Below are positions 1 through 10,219 of a stretch of DNA of 64,000 nucleotides, one piece after another. The DNA is taken from assembly GCF_011075055.1 (NCBI RefSeq), contig NC_058138.1, forward strand, positions 22,790,928 to 22,854,927, written 5' to 3'. Source of the DNA: Mangifera indica (taxonomy: Eukaryota > Streptophyta > Magnoliopsida > Sapindales > Anacardiaceae). Both the position numbers and the translations under genes were made by a program. Under the pieces are notes generated by a model, which had not been told where the DNA came from, made no database searches, and worked only from the letters and a program-made list of their open reading frames with translations. How positions within the stretch are numbered: the first letter of the stretch is position 1; each line of letters begins with the position of its first letter.

Positions 1-1886
1 TTATTGTTCGGGCAGAGTATACAGTTGAACCTCCTGAAATTGTAGATTACTATCATTTCCAGTATTAGATTTAACAATGGGAGACGAGTCAAGGTAAGAT
101 TGAGGCCCTTTGTTCACTTATAAGCAATTGATAGACCAGAAAAGAAGTAAAATTACAGGAAAGCATCTACACTACCAGACAGAAAAGTTACAAAGATGTG
201 CTACAATCATAAATTTGGGTTCAAGATGTAAAAAAGGATCAAAGCATGACATGCCTGGAACAAAGATTTTTGCTGCCTCTTTCAAGGAACCAAAGTCGGT
301 AATATCTTTGGCCTGTTTGAGTCAGGAGAAAATGTTAGTTCCTCAAAGAATTCTTATGGAAGAAAATGATAAATATAAACAGGAAAGGATGGTTCACGAG
401 ATATAATGGAAAATATCAAAGCTTAAATAGAATAATTTGCCACAAAGAATAATCTTAAATTTACTAGAGTTAGACATCAATGCTGAATTTCAATTTGGCA
501 GAAATTAGTGATCCAACCAAGAAGGCAATGTGACTAATAAAAAGACACAAGTCTATAGTGATCCATATTAGATATTCATCCTTATTGAACACTAATTAAA
601 AGTTCTAGTAATGATAAAGACTAGAATGCAATAATAAACACATCAAATTCATATGAAAACATTGAAGAAAATAGCCATGACAGTCAAACACACCTCCAAG
701 AAAGTGATCTTGAGCTGATTGGACGGGCGAATCACAACACTCAAGACTTCAGATCTGACTCAATCCATAACAATCAAATATATCACTTGAATATTCTAGC
801 AACAGAATTCAAATGATCATACTCAGCTACTGTAATATAACAAAGTCCAGCTCCAACAGAAATGACTTATCTTGTGATATCTTAAGAAACAAAAAGGGAA
901 AGAATCTAAAACCAATAAAGGATATTGGAAAGAGAATAAATTTTGCCCAGTGCACCTCTTATACATTGTAAAAAGATTTTCAAAAAGTAAGTCAGAGTTC
1001 GAAAATTTGAATTGTATCTATATATTTAAGTATTGAGACAATGTTTCATATGATATTTAAAACTATCAAAGTTGAAATTTATGAAGTCTTCTGATTTTCC
1101 ACCAACTTTTTGGGTTGTACCTGAAAACCCTCATGAAAATATTTGAACTAAAACTCACAAAAATTCTTGTTTTGCGCATCAGTTCTTCGTCAAACATCAA
1201 CAAGTAAAAGATACATCAAAAGCAAATTCAATACCCATCAGTGGAAGCAAAACGTGCAGCAAAGGTCTTTGGCTTTGCCTTATCCCCATATAGAGACAAC
1301 CCAGCATTGTAATCCTAAAAACATTGAGCAATTAACTTAGTCAATCAACAAATTCAGATGTATTGAGAAACATTACTTAGATTATTGATTTCATGAAACA
1401 ATGATGATCTTCAAAGCATGTACTTTCAGATGTAATATCAAACTAATAAGTGCAATTAATCTCAGTTTCAAAAAGGAGGAAAAAATAAACCCTGAATTAC
1501 AAGGCTTCTAGTAAAGATAAGGAGTTTATCATGCATCACAAATAAAAATACAGTCTTTCATCATGAGAATGTACCTCAGGCTCCATGACATCTGCAAACT
1601 CAGGAGGGACTCTAATAGCAAAGCCATCACCATAGAACTGGAACCAAGACTTGGTGTTGGCAATGCCAGAAAAGACAGTTTTTGAAGGAGGCGAAGACTC
1701 AGCTAAAGAATGTGGAAGTGGGTGTCGTGTGGCCAATGAAATGAAACAAAGTGAAGTAGTTTTGAGAATCAAGTGTCTCTTAGTAAAGTTTGTGTTTTGA
1801 GAGGTGGTGGTGGTTGTGAAGAAAGTGTTGAGTTTGGGGTTCGGTGGGTGGATGGAAGTGAGAGAAAGAGAGAGAAGAATGGCCAT
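1..1886 (-). CDS. PsbP-domain thylakoid lumen protein, 3' part missing
   Basis: Partial gene running off the left edge. Five exons read on the minus strand: 1575-1886, 1235-1314, 694-754, 255-312 and 1-33. All join in frame. The product starts with a Ser/Thr-rich chloroplast transit region and a hydrophobic stretch ending near ATRHPLPHSLA, as expected for lumen targeting. The PsbP fold begins at about residue 80 with WFQFYGDGFAIRVPPEFADV and continues through DYNAGLSLYGDKAKPKTFAA, EVLSVVIRPSNQLKITFLE, AKDITDFGSLKEAAKIFVP and GGSTVYSARTI. These blocks match the PsbP-domain-containing (PPD) family, PPD3/PPD5 type, whose members sit in the thylakoid lumen and are only partly characterised. The start is the first ATG of an ORF open to the first donor. 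The intron between exons 4 and 5 appears to use a GC donor. The family is well supported; the exact PPD number is not. Confidence 0.88.
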
Positions 1887-2234
1887 GAGAGATTGAAGAT
1901 AGTACTCATGGCTGCTGAATAAGGGAGGAGATAATGTGGGACATGGTCGTGGATTTTATAGATTAAGCTCATGAAGGGTAGTTATGGGATGTTGCTAATG
2001 AAGATATTTGGTGAATTGTGTGTCCCAAGATGCCCTTGGTTCTTTCGATGGTTGAAATGGAAGGACATTATCCTTATTCAAAATTCAACCAACCAATCAA
2101 AAAAACAAGCAAATACTAACCACCCAATGAACCACTGAGTGAGTGAGTGAGTGAGTGTAAGATGCCAGGCTGCTTTTTCTTTTTCTTGAATTCTTTCTTC
2201 TCTCGTATCATCATTTAACCTCCTTAACTCAGCC
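1887..2234. promoter_or_regulatory. Divergent intergenic region between two lumenal-protein genes
   Basis: These 348 bases separate the start codons of the PsbP-domain gene (leftward) and TLP18.3 (rightward), so both promoters and both 5' leaders must fit here. A CCAAT core is visible near 2091, TTATC/GATAA-type cores lie at about 1929 and 2068, and a GAGT tetranucleotide repeat occupies about 2137-2157. A shared light-responsive promoter is an inference from product function and spacing. Confidence 0.55.
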
Positions 2235-4891
2235 ATGGAAACTATTCTTTCTCCTCACCCTATCTCTCCAATTATCAACCCAAAACATTCCTCTCCAAAG
2301 ACCCTTTTTAAATCTTCCTTACAACAAAGATCAAATTCACTTTTTTACTCCAGAACTGTCACTTGCAGTCTCAAAAAACAGTCTTTTCAACCACTGAAGG
2401 TATTGTCTTCGATACCCAGAAGCTGGTTTACTCATGCACAACAAGGATTAGCAGCTTTAGCTCTCTCTTTGGCACTCAACTTTTGTCCAGTAGTGTACTC
2501 AGGCAATGCACTGGCATCAGAATTTGATGTCCTCAATGAAGGTCCACCAAAAGATTCATATGTAGTTGATGATGCTGGTGTGCTTAGTAGAGTCACAAAG
2601 TCTGACTTGAAGCAGCTTTTGTCTGATTTGGAGTCTAGAAAGAACTTCAGGATTAACTTCATCACTGTTAGAAAGCTCACCGTAAGTTTTGCTTTTTGTT
2701 GTCTAGGTTTATTGTTGAGCCTAAAAGTACATCATTGCAATTATAGATGATATCTCTCAAATTGTGGAGTAACTGATTGAGTTGATCACTAGGAACAATA
2801 ACTACTAAAATTATGAGGTTTCAATTATCTTGTTTAATAAGTTGCTGATAAAATTTTGAAATTTATGTTTACAATTATGGAAATCAAGAATTCAACTGCT
2901 TGGTGCTTGCGATTTTGGATATTGATCATTAATGATAATTGGTTTCAGAGCAAAGCTGATGCTTTTGAGTATGCTGACCAAGTATTAGAAAAATGGTATC
3001 CTTCTGTTGAAGACGGAAATAATAAGGGCATTGTTGTGCTAATTACCAGTCAAAAGGAGGGGGCGGTCACAGGTGGCCCTGCATTTGTCCAAGCTGTTGG
3101 AGAAAATGTTCTTGACTCTACTGTGTCTGAGAACCTTCCTGGTAACTAGACATTTTGTTTTTCTTACATATTGTTATATATGTAGCACGAAAACAAAAAC
3201 GAAAATAAAAAAATGTGAAAACGCTGAAATAAAAGTATGAAAATGTACTTTTTTAAAAACATAAAAAATAAAAACGTGAAGAAACTTATAAATATAAAAA
3301 ATATAAGAGTTTCTTTATAATTACCAAATTTTTTACAATAAAAATACATAAACTTTTATAATATAAAAATAAATAATAAATAAAGAATAAAGAAAAAGAT
3401 TATTATAAAATATAATCGTAAAACCTATTGTAAATTATTTTTAAGCAAACACATATAGATATTTAAGAAAAAAACAACAATATACATAAATCTATATAAC
3501 ATATTGGAGAAGAGATGCATAATACATCAAAGAGTCAAGAGAAGATGAATTCAATATGAGATTTAACGGCATTTCAGGTTTGAAAATATAAAAAAATGTG
3601 TGTTTAATTGATTTCATAATTTTTCTTTTAAAAGAAACGTGTTTCAAAATTTTTTAAAAATTTTAAAACGATTCGAAATGTTTCATACAATTTTCAGAGA
3701 ATTTCAGAAATAGAAACGTTTCCAAAAATGGAAATGCACTCTATTGTGAGTTTTCGTATTATTTTGATTGTTATGATAATAATTCTTATCTTTATCATTA
3801 TACTTGGTGGAGAATAGTTATAGCCTTCAAACTAAGTAGATATTATACTCAGCAATGTGTCGCATGAACTGAGAGATGATTAGGAAAAGAATATGTTAGG
3901 AATCCAGCCTTATTTTCTCCCAAACATCAAACAAACCAACAAATAAAGAGAAAAAAAGTCATTTTATTTATAAAAAGATATTTACATGGATAAACAGAAC
4001 AATTCAAAGAGCCGAAACCTCTTATTTCTGGTCATTTAAAGCTCTAGACGCCTCTCATTCAGCCCTAAGGCTATCCACAACCTTAAAATTACCCGAAAAT
4101 CTCTAATTTTTTCTGCCCTTCCCTTTGATAACCTCAAAGATTGTAAGGACTGTCCCTCTATCCTAAGAGAATATGATAAACCAAAAATAATATACCTCAC
4201 ATTAAGGTGAATAAAATTGGAAGACTTGGTACTAAGACATATAAGCCTGCTGTGAAGCGATACTATGATGCTTTGTTCATAGGGGCTAAAAAAATTGAGG
4301 GGGGTTTAAAATTATATCTTATATGGGGAAAGATTGCTTTGGTATATGCATTGTTAGGTGTTTCATTGACTTCTAACCAGTTAATTCTAATTCAATATGA
4401 TCTCGACTTGAGAGTCAAACTTTGTTGTAGGATGGGCTGAAATCGGATACACTTTGCTATGTGAAATACTGATAGCTGATGGTTCTGACCATCCAAGGGA
4501 TTTTTAAATTGTTTTTGTTTTTAAACAATGACTTTCCAGAAATTCTGTACATATTCATGCTTCTGGCTATTAGTTTTAGGGATGGGAAACATATCTAAGT
4601 TGTCCCTGGAAGTTTTGATCTTTTAATTGGTTAATATTATCAGTATTGGCCACGGAAGAAAAGTACAATGAAGCAGTTTATAGTTCTGCCAAGAGGCTAG
4701 TAGCTGCAATTGATGGACTTCCAGATCCTGGGGGGCCAAAGTTTAAGGACAACAAAAGAGAATCCAATTTCAAGAGCAGGCAAGAGACAGAAGAGAAACG
4801 GGGACAATTCAGTCTTGTAGTTGGGGGTTTGTTGGTGATTGCTTTTGTTGTTCCAATGGCACAATACTATGCTTATGTCTCCAAGAAATGA
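2235..4891 (+). CDS. TLP18.3: Thylakoid lumen 18.3 kDa protein (TPM domain)
   Basis: Three exons, 2235-2681, 2949-3141 and 4644-4891, join in frame to give 295 residues. Arabidopsis TLP18.3 is about 285. The first ~95 residues are a bipartite transit peptide ending in a hydrophobic stretch and an ALA-type cleavage region before SEFDVLNEGPPKDSY. The TPM domain follows, with YVVDDAGVLS, GNNKGIVVLITSQKEGAVTG and FVQAVGENVLDSTVSENLP. Near the C-terminus, SLVVGGLLVIAFVVPMAQYY is a single membrane span that anchors the protein in the thylakoid. The family has acid phosphatase activity and helps turn over photosystem II after light damage (established for Arabidopsis). The long second intron (1.5 kb) is A-rich and probably holds transposon debris. 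The stop lies 27 bases before an antisense GDSL relic, so its 3' UTR probably overlaps that relic. Confidence 0.95.
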
Positions 4892-4917
4892 CTGAAATAG
4901 CTTTGTTGCATCAAGTC

Positions 4918-5370
4918 CAAAGTAGGCAACAATCTGAATCCAAGAGGACCTTTGCTGTGAATCCAAAAATGCCGAGCCCCTCGGTCGTATAGCTTCTGAA
5001 AAATAAGCCAAAAATTCAACCAAAGACTCAGATATATTGTTTAAGTAACTTTATATCAGTTTAAATGATAGAATCTTAAAAATGAAATGCAGACTAGTGT
5101 TACTTAATCTGAGCTCTATGCCAATATCAAGTTCTAACAAAATTACTATTATCATATTGTCCATTTTGGACACATATTTTATCACATTTTTGTTTTTACG
5201 TTTTGTAGTTCATCATTTCTAATCGGTATAAGATGTTCATACATACCTAGTATTTTTCCTATAATTTGTCAATATTTGATTTGTCTAGGAGCATTACATA
5301 TACCAAACATGTAAAGAGCCTTTGCAAAATAGTCTTATGCTGGAATGTATTTGTCATCTGCTCTATTATC
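4918..5370 (-). pseudogene. GDSL esterase fragment (decayed exons 3 and 4)
   Basis: Reading the minus strand, 5280-5360 encodes a DKYIPA-stop-DYFAKALYMFGI sequence that parallels KKYIPSEDYFTKGLYMFDIG in exon 3 of the intact neighbour. Positions 4930-5000 encode LYDRGARHFWIHSKGPLGF, which parallels LYNEGARNFWIHNTGPLGCL in exon 4. Order and spacing match the intact gene. An in-frame TAA and loss of the IGQND motif show that it cannot code for an enzyme. No exons 1, 2 or 5 are visible. It is a remnant of a tandem GDSL copy lying antisense to the 3' UTR of TLP18.3. Confidence 0.82.
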
Positions 5371-6316
5371 TGTTAGGGTGTCCTATTAGATGGGATTTTC
5401 TTACTTCCGCAGTTCAGTGTCTTCAAATTATTTTTCATATAATCAATTAATATGGTTGTTAAATGTTTATGAATATTTTATTCATATAAAATTAGATCAT
5501 AAACAGGGTAAAAATTGTATCTGTCCTCTGTGATCCTTCTAAGGTAAAAGCAGCTTGTAAAGGGAGGGTACATGCTGCCATTCTTTCATTATAATAATGG
5601 AACTCAGTTTGAGTCATTTTATTCCATCTTCTTTTTAAGAATGTCCCCTCAGGTGTCAAATGCAATGTTTTTTAACTCAAATTGACCATTGACTCGGTCA
5701 AGAGATTTCTTTGAGTTTTGACTGATTCGATCGACAACAAAATAATTAAACATTAGAACAATATTCAATTACACAAAATTGTAGCATACCACTAGACCAC
5801 AATTCTGTCTGATTATATATCGTGCTAAAACTCAAACTAAGTCCAACTGATAAAGATTATGTACCGCATAGCACTATACCACAAGTCTATTTAGTGAATA
5901 TTATTCCAAAGTTATTTATTCAATCATCTGTTCGACCCTGTCAAAGTGGTCAAGACTCAAACCAACTCCTAATCAGTACCCCATCCAGATTTGAAAATAT
6001 TGATACCGTGCAATAACAAAAAATGGATAATACTCACCTTATAAATTGTCTTAAAAAGTTCATGTGAAGCTATATATTACCGAAGTGAGATTCCATTTGA
6101 TTTTCCTGTTATCATGTTTTTCTTGTAAGATAATAACGCTGCATATCAATCAATGAAGAATCCGATCTCAGATTACTGAATTCCAGTCACAAAGAAGCAA
6201 TACTTGTTAGTACTTAATATTGATAAATGAGACTGGCAAGGCGAGTACAGATTGAAGTCCATAGATTAAGAAGAAAAAAATAAAGTAAAATAGTTACTGA
6301 AACAACCATATTGTTT
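5371..6316. other. Intergenic, no feature recognised
   Basis: AT-rich sequence between the GDSL relic and the stop codon of the intact GDSL gene. It probably contains the 3' UTR of the latter at its right end. I see no convincing ORF, RNA gene or repeat. Confidence 0.5.
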
Positions 6317-7920
6317 TCAGAACTTGAGATTAAGTAGGAAAGGCATTTTATCTGAGAAAGGTGGATCAGAATATATCCCAGTGAGTATCTGCGATGAAAC
6401 GTACTGATTTGCAGCTTCTGTGTAATGAATTCCATCCCAACTCACATACTCAGTACTGTCTGGACATGCTTTGGCTGTCACTGAGCTCCCATTTATAACT
6501 TTTGTTCGTCCACAAGAAACCCTCCTGTCGTAGTTCAATGGAGGACCTCCGACTCCACAGCATGCCATTATAGGTTGCTCAAAACCTGCAATGAGAAATC
6601 GCGAAAAGGGGATGAATTAGTTTTGATATATTTCCTTAAATGGGAAGAAAGATTGAAATGAGAACAAAATTGTGACCAAAGAACTGACCATATCGCGAAT
6701 AATTTGCAATGAGGTTTGATTTTATAGTGTATATATCAACATATGTGATGTTTGAGTCCGGAAAATCGCCTTGCAGTTTCTTGCAGAGAGCATGAAGTTG
6801 GATGTTGAAGAGTTTAGCAGCTTGGTTATGCCCAATTACACATCCTTGCTCATCAAGGCTTGATGGATCAGAACCAAATTTAGCAACATTCTGAGTTAAG
6901 CAACCAAGGGGTCCTGTGTTATGAATCCAAAAATTTCTAGCCCCTTCATTGTACAGGCCCTGGAGAATAAAAGAATGAATCAAGCAATAGTTAATTGAAA
7001 ATGAAATGTGGTATTCAATTGTTCCTAATCAGACCTTTATGCCGGTCTCGAATTCGAGCAAAATTGTTGGAATGGAAGCAAGGATTTGGTCTAATGTCTT
7101 GGAATAAAATGCACCAGCAAGATCATTCTGGCCAATGTCAAACATGTAAAGCCCCTTGGTGAAATAGTCTTCTGATGGGATGTACTTTTTATATTTTTTA
7201 CCTGCAATTACAGTAGACAAAATGGGGTATCTGATGTGTCTTTCTATCATGTAAGAACCTTAAATGACTCAGAGGATCGGCGTATAAACCTTTAGCAAGC
7301 AACTCAAGAACGCGCCGCTTGAAACGAAGGAACTGATTCACCTGAATCCCGAATGAAAATGGACTAACAGATGTTGGATTTGCTGGCAGTATGGTAGATC
7401 CTGCAGCTGCAAAATTGCATCCTTTCTGGAAACTGGGAGAACCGACTGAATCTAGATATGCATTCAGAAATGGCAAATCCATTGCATCCACTGCAAAAAA
7501 TTATCCAAAAAGCAAAATTTTAAACCAAACCACAGAGAAAAGTAACAAACAGCCACTAAAATATCTAATCAAAAACAGAGGAAACAGGGGATTCAGCTGG
7601 GAGGAAGCGGAGCAGTGATGAATATAGTTGAATTCAATCGGTATACAGAATCAGAAAATGGAAATGAGTAGAGGGATGTAAAAAAATGGTGGGAAAGTAC
7701 TTAGAAAATCGATAATAAGACGGCCATCGCTGTATCTCCCAGAAGGTTTCTGGAAATAAATCTGTCCAAAAGGAGGATCAATGCTTTCAATGCCAGCAGC
7801 AATAAGATCACCAGTGTCAGAATTGGAATCTCCAAAGTTGAAAACAGCACGAAAGTTGAAGTCAATGGAATAAGTTACATGGAACAACAAGAAGATGAAT
7901 GCCAAGATCTTGGCAGCCAT
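6317..7920 (-). CDS. GDSL esterase/lipase (SGNH hydrolase)
   Basis: Five exons on the minus strand, 7701-7920, 7290-7490, 7035-7201, 6689-6959 and 6317-6585, join in frame to 375 residues, a normal family length. A signal peptide (residues 1-18) suggests secretion. Block I, FNFGDSNSDTG, places the catalytic Ser at about 32. Block II has Gly104 in FAAAGST, and block III has Asn166 in DIGQND. Block V, WDGIHYTEAANQ, supplies Asp337 and His340, so all SGNH residues are present. The sequence resembles the Arabidopsis At1g54790/At3g05180 clade. These are extracellular esterases of unsettled substrate, possibly acting on acetylated wall polysaccharide or lipid. The gene sits between a decayed copy downstream and a duplicated first exon upstream. 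Confidence 0.94.
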
Positions 7921-8555
7921 GGAGATGGAGGAGCTTCAGCAAGAGGACTTGTAGCTTTCAATTATATGTTAGCTACCAACTACATATAGTTCATGTAAAC
8001 CTGTCAAGATTACAGGTAGTTTGGTGGGCTCTAGTGGGAGTAGTTCAAGTTTGCTTTAAATTACAGAAAGCTTAAATCAAAAGCCCAGACAAAGTCGTTT
8101 CTCTGTGTTTGAAGGAACAAACATAATAGTGTAAATCCTAACCCTACTTTTAACAGTTATTATGGGGATTTTATATTCAGAATGAATCAGCTGTAGGTTC
8201 GAAACAAGCTGGTTTATACTCAATCTCTCTTCTGTTCAAATTATCTAAACTTGAATTGAAGCTTTAATTTGAGGATTGAACCATTTGGTTTTGAGTTTAC
8301 TCTTATTTGGCTCGAATCAACTTATAAACCCACAAAGAGTGTATATAGTATGATAATGACCCAATAGACTTAATGGTTACTTCTATTTTGAACTTAAAGT
8401 GAGATATAATTATTTTAAATTTATGAAGGTTCATCAATGTTAAAAGAGTAGTTCAGGTGTCTTTGTTAAATGCTATATAGAATTTAAAAAGAAAAAAAAA
8501 AAAAAAAGATCTAAAAAACATAAACAAAAGGATATAATAATAAGATGAAATTTAC

Positions 8556-8793
8556 TTAGAAAGTCTATGATAAGACGACCATCACAGAATCTTCCAGTTG
8601 ATTCTTCGAAATAGATTTGTCCATTGGGAGGGTCAAGGATGAAGCCGAGACCAGCACTAAGTTCACCAGTGTCTGAGTTAGAGTCACCAAAGTTGAAGAC
8701 TCCAGGATAATTGAAGTCGTTTGAATAAGCGAAGGGATTAAGAATGAAGAATAATAAGGTCAGAATTTGGAGGACAGAAGACTCGGTAGACAT
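8556..8793 (-). pseudogene. Solitary GDSL first exon (tandem duplicate or alternative exon)
   Basis: The ORF starts at 8793 with a signal peptide, MSTESSVLQILTLLFFILNP. The GDSL block I, FNFGDSNSDTGE, follows, then QIYFEESTGRFCDGRLIIDF. It ends at a GT donor after 8555 in the same phase (+1) and at the same protein position as exon 1 of the downstream gene. No exons 2-5 lie between it and the next GDSL start at 7920. It is therefore either a truncated duplicate or an alternative first exon that could splice to 7490 and share the remaining exons. The reading frame is intact and block I is undamaged, which suggests either recent duplication or continued use. Confidence 0.8.
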
Positions 8794-9957
8794 GGATGGA
8801 TGGGCTAGTAGGAAATTAAGTTATTGGGCAACAACCGAATCCCACAAGCGAAATAAAAATTTTGCAAAAGAAATGGAAAAATTAGGTGGTGTTTATGCAC
8901 AAAATGGAACGAAAGGTTTGCTTTAACTTATAGAAAACCAAATACAAGAGCCAAAAGCAAAGCTTTTCTTCTTCTGGGTCAGTATCGACAAATATTTTAT
9001 GACAATCAAATCATCAACTTGCTCTATATTTAAGGCAGCCCGTGAGCAACTCTTTTTATTCCTTTTACGGATCCTGACAGAACTAAATGAGATACTGTTT
9101 AGTGGGGTATTAGGAAAAGGACAATGATCTTTTATCCATGCTGGTCCAGATAAAGGTCGGTTTAAATTCTCTTTGAGTTTAAAATAGTAAATCCGATTTA
9201 CTCGACTGATAAAAAATATCACCATTCGAAAAATAAAATCATTTAAAAAATAATATGAGAATTTGACTTGGGATCACACCGACCCTTGTTTTTTATCGCC
9301 CAAATTAAGTTTGTATTCCTTAAGCATGTAACTAACATTAAAATTTAACATAATTATAAGAAAAATTAAAAAATCTAGAATAATTCTTTTAATTAAAAAA
9401 TTAAATGGACTGGGGGCATTTAGACTTCAATAGAAGTTCATGGGGATTACTCTCATTAATTCCTACCATGGGATAAAAAATAGGATAAGTCTTTAAATAA
9501 CTATAATTGATATTTGATAAGGGCCTAAATGTCACTTCCAGATTCTATTGGTGTTCATCAAACCTCAGGGTCCAAAGAGTTTCTAAGTTTTTGAATTAGT
9601 AGTGTCAATTCAAAATTGGAAAAAAAGAAAAAAAAAGATGGGGAATGGGGGCAATTGAAGAAAGGACGGAAAGCGTGTGGGGTTAGAAAAGGGAGACAAG
9701 CAGATAGAGTTGTGTAAGCAAAGCTGCAAAGGTGTTAAATCCTTAAACGGATGGCAAGCAAAGCAGTATGTGTATTCTAAATAATTTCTTTAGTGTGTAA
9801 ACGACATAATGCCACCACAATTCCTTCTTCCCACTCTAACCTCAGAGCCCATTAATAGAAATAGCATTTTCAAAGATAGAAGAAAATCTACGTATGGTGT
9901 AACAAAGCTCGATTGGTAATGGAAATGAATACTTGTAATGCATTCAATCTTATTTAT
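8794..9957. other. Intergenic, AT-rich
   Basis: No gene recognised. Promoter sequence for the lone GDSL exon would lie at its left end. A run of A/G at about 9615-9640 and scattered short ORFs look random. Confidence 0.45.
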
Positions 9958-10061
9958 CAGCGCCTGAACTAGTCAGAGCTAGTCGTAATCCTGAGAATCT
10001 CAATTGTACAAACCATAACCTGGCAATTCAGAATCATGGTATCCCTAGTTCAGGTGCCCAG
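9958..10061. repeat. Short imperfect foldback downstream of the kinesin gene
   Basis: GCGCCTGAACTAG at 9960-9972 is complementary to CTAGTTCAGGTGC at 10045-10057 (12 of 13). Weaker complementarity continues inward (about 9983-9996 against 10022-10036), giving arms of roughly 40-50 bases around a short loop. It lies 160 bases past the kinesin stop and may be in that gene's 3' UTR. It could be a small MITE or a hairpin RNA. No known miRNA sequence was recognised. Confidence 0.5.
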
Positions 10062-10219
10062 AATTTTTAAATCCCTGTAAACAAGAGTGATCAATTACTT
10101 CATAGCTTCAAAGGAACAAAAACAAAAAAAAAATGTAAAATCTAAGGCGTAGAATTATTATTAGGTAAGCAGTTCATGTGCAAGTACTACATAATATAAC
10201 CTTTCTCCTGGCGCAAGCG

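Noticed and set aside
1..66. Plus-strand open reading (VRAEYTVEPPEIVDYYHFQY) at the left edge
   Set aside because: The minus strand of the same bases encodes GGSTVYSARTI, in phase with the PsbP-domain gene, which explains the coding-like composition.
2856..2948. Upstream extension of TLP18.3 exon 2
   Set aside because: Ends exactly at a TTTCAG acceptor; the extension is intron sequence without conservation.
4207..4440. 77-codon ORF inside TLP18.3 intron 2
   Set aside because: Lies in an intron, lacks a homologous motif and is not needed to join the TLP18.3 exons in frame.
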